Assembly: GCA_003254905.1 (NCBI GenBank)
Contig: QANU01098975.1
Span: 468,640-532,639, forward strand
DNA length: 64,000 nucleotides
Reading direction: 5' to 3'
Source of the DNA: Nissolia schottii
Lineage: Eukaryota; Streptophyta; Magnoliopsida; Fabales; Fabaceae
The translations under genes were made by a program, and so were the position numbers. How positions within the stretch are numbered: position 1 is the stretch's first letter; each line of letters begins with the position of its first letter. This document shows, piece after piece, positions 57,588-64,000 of this stretch. The notes under the pieces are model-generated. The model searched no databases. It was not told the origin of the DNA and saw nothing but the letters and a program-made list of their open reading frames with translations.

Positions 57588-57959
57588 ATGGAAGAAGAGA
57601 GTGCCCACTCTGCAGATTCTCTCATGGGAGATCTCCAAGAGCTTTTCACCGATTCAGATAACGATTCCGGTCACTACTCATTCCAAGAAGAAATGATAGA
57701 AGGTGTCATGCAAGAGCTCTACAATGAGATCAATGCATGTTCCCCTCCTCTCCCCGAATCGCTTCCCCTTGCCACCACCACGCCATTGCCGCCCTCTCAC
57801 GCTGTGAACGCCATCGACGGGAAGATAGAAAAAGGGTCGTTGCTAGAAGAGAAGAAAATGGAGGAGCAGGGGTTTGATGATGCAGGGGATTTTGATGAGG
57901 AGTGGCTTGCAGCAGTGCTAATTAGTTGGGGTCAGGTTTTGGATAGTACTAATGAGTGA
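57588..57959 (+). CDS. Small acidic protein of unknown function
   Basis: A single-exon frame of 123 residues starting at ATG 57588 in a good context (TTTCCATGGAAG); an in-frame ATG 33 bases upstream would add 11 residues. The protein is rich in Glu, Asp and Ser, with a short hydrophilic N-terminus (MEEESAHSADSLMGDL), a segment FQEEMIEGVMQELYNEIN that could form a helix, a Pro/Leu-rich middle, and a C-terminal DEEWLAAVLISW that looks like a hydrophobic-acidic interaction motif. No signal peptide or membrane segment. A promoter-like region and a 3' flank with polyadenylation-like AATGAG/ATATATA follow. I do not recognise the family; acidic patches with aromatic residues suggest an adaptor or transcription-related role, but that is a guess. 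Confidence 0.7.
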   Translation: MEEESAHSADSLMGDLQELFTDSDNDSGHYSFQEEMIEGVMQELYNEINACSPPLPESLPLATTTPLPPSHAVNAIDGKIEKGSLLEEKKMEEQGFDDAGDFDEEWLAAVLISWGQVLDSTNE

Positions 57960-60540
57960 TTTTTATTTTAGATTGTTTTGAATGAGAATTATCCGTATTA
58001 GTAGTGTTAATTTGTGCTTGTGATTATGTATATATAGTGGTAATTATTATATAATTAAGTAGCCGCTAAACTAGCAAGTGCAAGTTATATACTGGTTCAA
58101 TATGCTATTTGCCTTTTGTAAATCCTTGTTGCTCAAGCTCTAGTTTTTCTTTAATTTTTTTTCTATTCTTCCCCTTTGCTTCTTAAATCTTATATTCTGT
58201 CATGAATTTTTATTTATCTTGCAAGCAACCATCAGAAGCTCACTGTATGTGAACCTCTTTGAAAAATGTTGATTGTGATATGACTTCTTGTGAATTTGTT
58301 GTCATCGTGACATTATTAAGTCTCGTAGAGAATCAAGTTAGCGAGGCTAATTAGCTTCTAGTCTTAAAATTAAACAGGAATGTCACTCGTTTCCTCTGAT
58401 GATCGATGTCTGTGTGGACGGAAATTCTTAGGAGCACTCCAATTTTTCTTATATTTTAATATGGAACATGACTTCGTACAGAAAATAATTGAGATACTAT
58501 GTGTTAGGCGAGCATGGCATGGGTGCAACTTTTATGAAAACTGAAAAGCATGGTTGATTCATTCATCCGTGTACTGGTGTGGTGTTTTGGTCAGCTGCCT
58601 TGGTGTAAGGTTTCGATATTAATTGATGTCCGCTAATTAATTACACCACATCAACATACAAAACTACCATATGACCTTGGAATAAACTTGTATCAAGTTC
58701 ATCCATTTATCCGACCAATCAAAAAATGACATATAAACATTTTTATTGAAAATGATAGACATTTATAATTTGTAAATTAAAAATTTCAAAAAAAAATATA
58801 TTTACATGTCATTCATTAATTAGATAAATGGATAAAATAGATTTAAAGAATTTGATACAAGTTTGGTATTATGATCTATGCTAAGAATTGTTTTTATTTT
58901 TATATTAGAAATAAATCATCTAATATATAATTTTTATATAACAAGATTATATATGTATGATATTTTATTATTAACTTTCTTATTATTCATATCATGTGTG
59001 ACTCTCATATTTTAAATTAATAATAAAAGATTACACACAATTTTTTTTCCCGTAAAAATTACACTTAAGAGATGATTGATTCCCCTTTGTAATACTTGTG
59101 CACTTACTCGTCGTAGGTGAAACCAATTAATGGAGGCGTCGCAATCCCTCCAAAATCCTACATTTCATAAATGAAGAATTTATGGCTTGCTCCTGTCACA
59201 CTAGTTGTTCCCCTGGCTAACCATGAATATATGCCTAGACAACTAGTCTCATCATTCATTACATTCTGGAGACGACCACTTTGAAATTTGAGATTTATGA
59301 AGCATTTGATTTTATCCACCAAACAAACACACTTCTGACTAGTAGTACATTTTTAAAGTTTTTTAACCGTTCGATCTAAATTATAAATTCATAATCATAA
59401 GTAAATAAATAAATAAATGAAAAATAACATTTGTACATCAATGAAAAGGGTGCGAACATAATTTGATTATTTCCACGTTAAATCAGGACATGACATTTAA
59501 ACGAACTATATGTGAATCCTAATACGAACGCGAATATAACATGATAACGATTTGGAGTAACGTATGGTTGAAGTCACAATCTCTGTTCTACTGCTTCAAT
59601 AGCGTTAACAGATATTGGGTTCACTCTAGTCTGGCTAGGGTCTACTCTGCAACCGCAAGTATGTGCCTATGGTTTCTTCTTAGGATTGAGTTGCCCATTG
59701 GGACCACGTTCATTTCAGTTCGAACTACGAACTTCGAAAGCATCTTGTTGTTTACCTATTATTATAACTTTTGTTTATTGAGAACTACTTTTTCATATTT
59801 TTAATAGATAATATTGCTATGATTTTTTGAGAATAATATTTAGAGAGTAAAAAAGTTTAAGAACTTTTAAAAAGTCACAACATTATTCTAAATACGTCAC
59901 CATTTATTTTAATTATTATTTACTGTATTTTCACAGTCAATTAATCTTTTTTTTTGGGTGATTACGAAGGTTTTATTTTTTTTTGGTCGTGAGATGATTA
60001 CGAAGATTGGAGCCAAACCTACACAATGTGCTTTATTTAGTGCTTGAGCAACATAGGCATGCCCTAACATATGGAGAGCGGTGTGTGCCCGCCACCAAGG
60101 GGAGCAACGGCAGCGCCTGGAGAACGGGCGGTGAGATGGAAGGGCCACGGGAAGTTGTATTTTATTTTGTTACAATTCGGGGCCTAGGCCCAAAGGAAGG
60201 GTCTTTTTAATACAAGACAAAAAGGAATAGCATACTTGAGTTCATAGTTTCTCATAAAAAAATAAAAAAGTCCATTGCATTATGCGTTATTGTCAGCCTC
60301 TCTTTTTCTTCTGAAGATAGCATAAGGTACCCTCAAGACAGAAGAACGGCATTACTCATTAGGCCCATAGATGTCTAAATAATTTTTAAAATTCGGCCTA
60401 AAATGTTACTGATCCAGCCCATGATGGAAGAAATACTGTGCTTTGTTTCTTGATAAACTGGGCCGGGCCCATTCAACAACTGAAATAAATAAATAACCAC
60501 ATTAATCCCCTTCTTATTTCATCTGATCTCACCCCTTCTC
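57960..60540. other. Intergenic region
   Basis: No gene was accepted; frames at 59541-60210 have no recognisable motif. The GC-rich patch at about 60060-60145 might belong to the MULE whose right end lies at 60541-60764. Confidence 0.5.
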
Positions 60541-60764
60541 GTTCTTCAGCGCTAATGTGGCGTGCCACGTGGGTTGGGTCGTGCCACGTGGCATCCCACA
60601 TGGCATGCCACGTCAGCACCATTAACGGCCACGTCGGAGCCGTTACCCCCATCTAGCTCTAGGGACTAAAACCAAATTTTCAACTTTTACAGAGACTAAA
60701 ACTTTTATACAGGGACTAAAACCAAACTTCAAAATTTTACAGGAATTAAAAACATAATTAACCC
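60541..60764 (-). mobile_element. Right end of a MULE related to the 28-kb element
   Basis: The end reads ...AATTAACCC, preceded by repeated 'gggactaaaacc' blocks and a CACGTGG / GCCACGTCAGCACC region. This mirrors the right inverted repeat of the element at 28246-29420. I could not find the matching left end, so this is a truncated copy or its partner has diverged. Confidence 0.65.
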
Positions 60765-63644
60765 TAGTTTTTATTATTTGTTGTAGTTGTGGGTTATATA
60801 ATTTTCTATTTCAGTGTGTGTTTAAAAGATGTTTATAAATTAAATCATTTAAAAATGTTAAATTGGGAAAAGAAAATGTGACTAAAGGAAAAAATTAAAG
60901 TATTGCAACTTCGTTATTAAGTAGTATAGATACGCCAACAATCGTGTCTTCGTCATGGGAAATTAATTTATTCGTAGAAATACTCTAACCTACTATTTAT
61001 GAAACGAAATAAAGTAGTACTACTATATCACTTGTGGTTGTTGAAATTGTTGCATGCAACAAGGCAAGTTGTTGTTGATTGGTGATGATGTAGGAGTACA
61101 ATTTTATACTAAAAATTGCAAGCCGCATTTCACGATTTCCAAGGCAGCATGTCAAAGTTTGATTAAGCTGAAGACAAAACAAATTGAATTAACTCCCCAA
61201 AATGATCTGAATTTGTATTTCCGTCAAAGTTATTTTTGTAATTTTTTGGTCAAACTTATGCATACAAAATACAAAACTTGATCGTTAATCTTTTTTATTC
61301 CTTGTTTTAGTGGTGATAATTGACATAAAGTTTGACAAAGTGACGTGATATTCACGTTATTTTTAAAATCGTCTCTGTAAATTTTTATTTTTTTCAAATC
61401 TGTTCTTGTAAATTTGTTTTGGTTAAATCTGTCTTTATAAATTTTTGTTTGTGTTAGTTATGTGGTTTCAATATCTTAATAGATTCATTGTTTATGGTTA
61501 AATTTTTACTATCTTTAAATTGTGTTTGTTATTGATTTTAATTTTAATATGTATTAAAAAAAAATCATTGGCACATAATTGATTAGAGTGAAGGTTCACC
61601 ATTTTGATCAATATTCTTAAGTTATGGGAGAGGAGGCTTATTACTTATACATGGTTTTAGTATAACTTCTATACCAAAATATACGTCGGAATATAAATTT
61701 ATAATTGTATGGGCCTAAACCTTAAATCGTAGTAATTTTAAACTTTTTTTTGTGTAAAAAGAAGTTTAGGGTCTGAAATTGCCACAGGGTGTGACGATTT
61801 CAGACACATACCCATACAAATGTAATTTTTTTACATGAATATATTATGATATATAAATCTTTTAGAGAAATATATAGGTAATAAATTCGGGAGAGGAATG
61901 ATTTAGGGGGAGTTAGACTCAAATGTAACGTCTTACATGATTCCCTTCTATCAAAAGATACAGGAAAAAAAAAGAATAAATATCTTTTATTTTTCCCCAC
62001 CAACACATTGTGTTGATGACATGGAACCAAGCAACCTCATCATAGTGACTAACTATTGACTCATCGTATTCATTATTCAATAGTTGAGTTTGCATCGATT
62101 GGTCACGTACCATGAAAATGAGAAATTAAAATGGAAATTATTGGCTCAGTACAAATTTATCACATCATTTTTTAGAACATATAATGTAATTACAAAACAT
62201 TTTGTCCCGCGGTAGTGAATTAAATTTTTTATTATTAATTTTTGTATTATTTATGTCATGTATAAGTTTTATATTTTTAATTAATAAAAATAAATTATAT
62301 TTTATTTTATATAATAATAAATTTAATTGAAATAATTTATTTTCTTGTAACACAATAAAACTGCAAGACTCACTTTTATTACATGTGTGTCAAATATGCT
62401 AGATTTATACTCTTTATGATATATTTTATTCGTCCACTTTTAGTTATCATTTTAATTTTTTAAATACATTGTTGATAAAATGTATTTGGATGCAAATTTG
62501 TATCCAAATACATCCGATCAATAATATATTTAAAAATAAAAAATAATAATTAAAAGTGGATGGAGGGAGTGGACCTGTAATTGGCATTAACTGAATTAAT
62601 TGATTCTCATATGACTGCATCTTTGTCTATTAATATTAGTTATTTTTTAACTTTTAAATACATTATTAATTTAAATAAAAATAAAAAATGAATGGAGGGA
62701 ATATAATATTTTCTTGGTAATGCTATACTCAAATACATTATTTTATTCAAAACGATGTATTGACTACCATAAGTGGATTTTTCGTATACTTACCCTTCAC
62801 CAAACCCATGTTGCCCTACCATTCTTACCAAACCCCCCCTCCTTAATGGAACCCAACAAAGTAAAGGGAAAAGGCCTCCTTGCATATAAAATCAATGATC
62901 TATCTCACAGTCCGATGTTGATGGTTCCCATCCGATAGCCTGTGCTCGCACACACCATTCACTTGCATCTGAGTGAATCAAATCCATTGATTTACGCCAT
63001 AAATCCCAACCCCAAAGCCACCCTTGTTTGTTTCTGCCATAAAAAGATAAGCCTGCTGTGAAAGAGGATCTGCCAGCAAACGGCTCATTAATTTTAGAAA
63101 CCACAATTTCAGCTTCAAAAATCCTGTGAGAAAATAAAAAACTGTAAAGGGAAATAAAATCTCCAAATTAGTACTACAAATTTGTATGCAAAGGGAAACG
63201 CATTTTGATCCATTGAAACTCAATCCACATTAGCTTCATTGTCTTCCATTCGTTGGTTCCAGAGTTTGTGGTGTTTTTAAAGACAGTGAGACACTGTTAT
63301 CATCACATCTCTTTGAATCTGTCCTTTTTCCCTTCACAGGTGGGCGCGCACTCACCAACCACTTACCATTTCCACCAGATCTCAAAAACCTACAATTTCT
63401 TTATTTTTTTTTTATATTTTTTTTTAGAAAAAATCATGCACGTTGCACTTAAAAATTGAATCTTTTATCTTATTTATACATACCCATATCACTCTATCGC
63501 CAACCCCAACCCACACACACTCGAATGGAGTGATAAACAAAGAAAAAATATTAGAAGAACCCGACCTCTGGTTTTGTTACTCTTTGCTCTGTTTTCCATT
63601 TGATACTCTGTTTCGCTTCTTTTTCTTCTTTCTCATTTCCGTCC
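60765..63644. other. Intergenic region upstream of the P-protein gene
   Basis: AT-rich DNA with a Stowaway-like element at 62424-62569 and the glycine decarboxylase promoter at the right end. No other gene was found. Confidence 0.5.
62424..62569. mobile_element. Stowaway-like MITE (degenerate)
   Basis: The right end AAAAGTGGATGGAGGGAG fits the reversed Stowaway terminus CTCCCTCCGTCC. The left end (TTTATTCGTCCACTTTTAGT) has decayed but pairs with it over about 50 bases. A second, related right-end fragment AATGAATGGAGGGAAT lies at about 62687-62702. Confidence 0.55.
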
Positions 63645-64000
63645 ATGGAACGTGCTCGGAGGCTCGCCAACCGCGCGATGCTGAAGCGCCTGGTTTCGGA
63701 GGCGAAGCAGTTCCGCCAGAAGGATTCACTGCAGAATTCTTCGACCCCTGTGCTGTACACAAATTCGAGGTGCGTGTCTTCTCTCACCTCTTCCCCTGCT
63801 CTCAGAAACAGGGGATCCAAATCTGAGAGCTTTCCGGGAAGGAACCCTCACCTGAACCCGTCGCGCAATGTCGCCGCCGGTTCCACCCAAAGTCGATCCA
63901 TTTCCGTCGCGGCGCTCCAGCCCAGCGACACCTTCCCTCGCCGCCACAACTCTGCAACCCCTGAGGAACAGAGCAAGATGGCCAAGGAATGCGGATTCGA
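63645..64000 (+). CDS. GLDP: Glycine decarboxylase P protein, 5' part (runs off window)
   Basis: From ATG 63645 the frame is open to the window end (118 codons plus 2 bases), starting [20 protein letters not shown]. This is the start of the mitochondrial glycine dehydrogenase (decarboxylating), the pyridoxal-phosphate subunit of the glycine cleavage system. The basic, Ser-rich first about 75 residues form the mitochondrial presequence. [20 protein letters not shown] and [16 protein letters not shown] match the start of the mature region. The family is about 1000 residues long, so about 12% is shown; the PLP lysine lies beyond the window. The enzyme is central to photorespiration. No stop or intron occurs in the visible part. 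Confidence 0.95.
   Translation, partial: MERARRLANRAMLKRLVSEAKQFRQKDSLQNSSTPVLYTNSRCVSSLTSSPALRNRGSKSESFPGRNPHLNPSRNVAAGSTQSRSISVAALQPSDTFPRRHNSATPEEQSKMAKECGF

Noticed and set aside
1..64000. CRISPR arrays, bacterial operons, tRNA or rRNA genes
   Set aside because: The window is plant nuclear DNA; I saw no regularly spaced repeats with unique spacers and no convincing tRNA (no A/B box pair with cloverleaf) or rRNA segment by eye, but a tRNAscan or miRNA search was not possible.

Overview
This is a plant nuclear window, most likely from a eudicot and probably a legume. It has AT-rich intergenic DNA, GT-AG introns, intron-split genes typical of dicots, and several families of plant transposons. 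The legume call is an inference from the general look of the proteins and repeats, not from a database search. Two runs of N (20328-20601 and 50555-50592) and three single Ns (5264, 37574, 40154) mark assembly gaps.

Nine protein genes can be modelled with confidence. On the minus strand are a plasma-membrane-type ATP/ADP carrier (PM-ANT1-like, 6175-8677), an apoplastic GH32 invertase with the 9-nt mini-exon (10186-12726), an NDR1/HIN1-like LEA_2 membrane protein (37691-38482) and an alkaline-ceramidase-like membrane hydrolase (42478-44972). On the plus strand are an INDETERMINATE-DOMAIN zinc-finger factor (16604-18926), a mitochondrial i-AAA protease FTSH4 (20743-26519), an intronless sphingolipid delta-8 desaturase (29911-31272), a ZIP4/IRT3-type zinc transporter (49131-51135) and the 5' end of glycine decarboxylase P protein (63645 to the window end). 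A small acidic protein of unknown function (57588-57959) and a broken DUF4408/DUF761 gene (about 45753-46080, minus) complete the gene set.

The left edge (1-4800) is nested transposon debris: an LTR on the minus strand ending at 1305, a second LTR-like block to 2276, and a decayed LINE. Other elements include a MULE with a 9-bp target duplication that holds a piece of LINE ORF1 (28246-29420), two isolated MULE ends of the same family, a complete non-autonomous LTR element with TSD, PBS and PPT but no gag/pol (52323-54313), a hAT MITE in FTSH4 intron 1, a two-copy foldback MITE family, and a TIR element at 32446-33644. The stretch 55.6-57.3 kb carries many copies of an 18-bp palindromic motif.

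The genes are independent transcription units and do not form a pathway cluster, although two (the desaturase and the ceramidase-like protein) both concern sphingolipids. The most testable regulatory signal is a perfect zinc-deficiency response element upstream of the ZIP transporter, which predicts that it is induced by zinc starvation. I found no unambiguous, wholly undescribed system.
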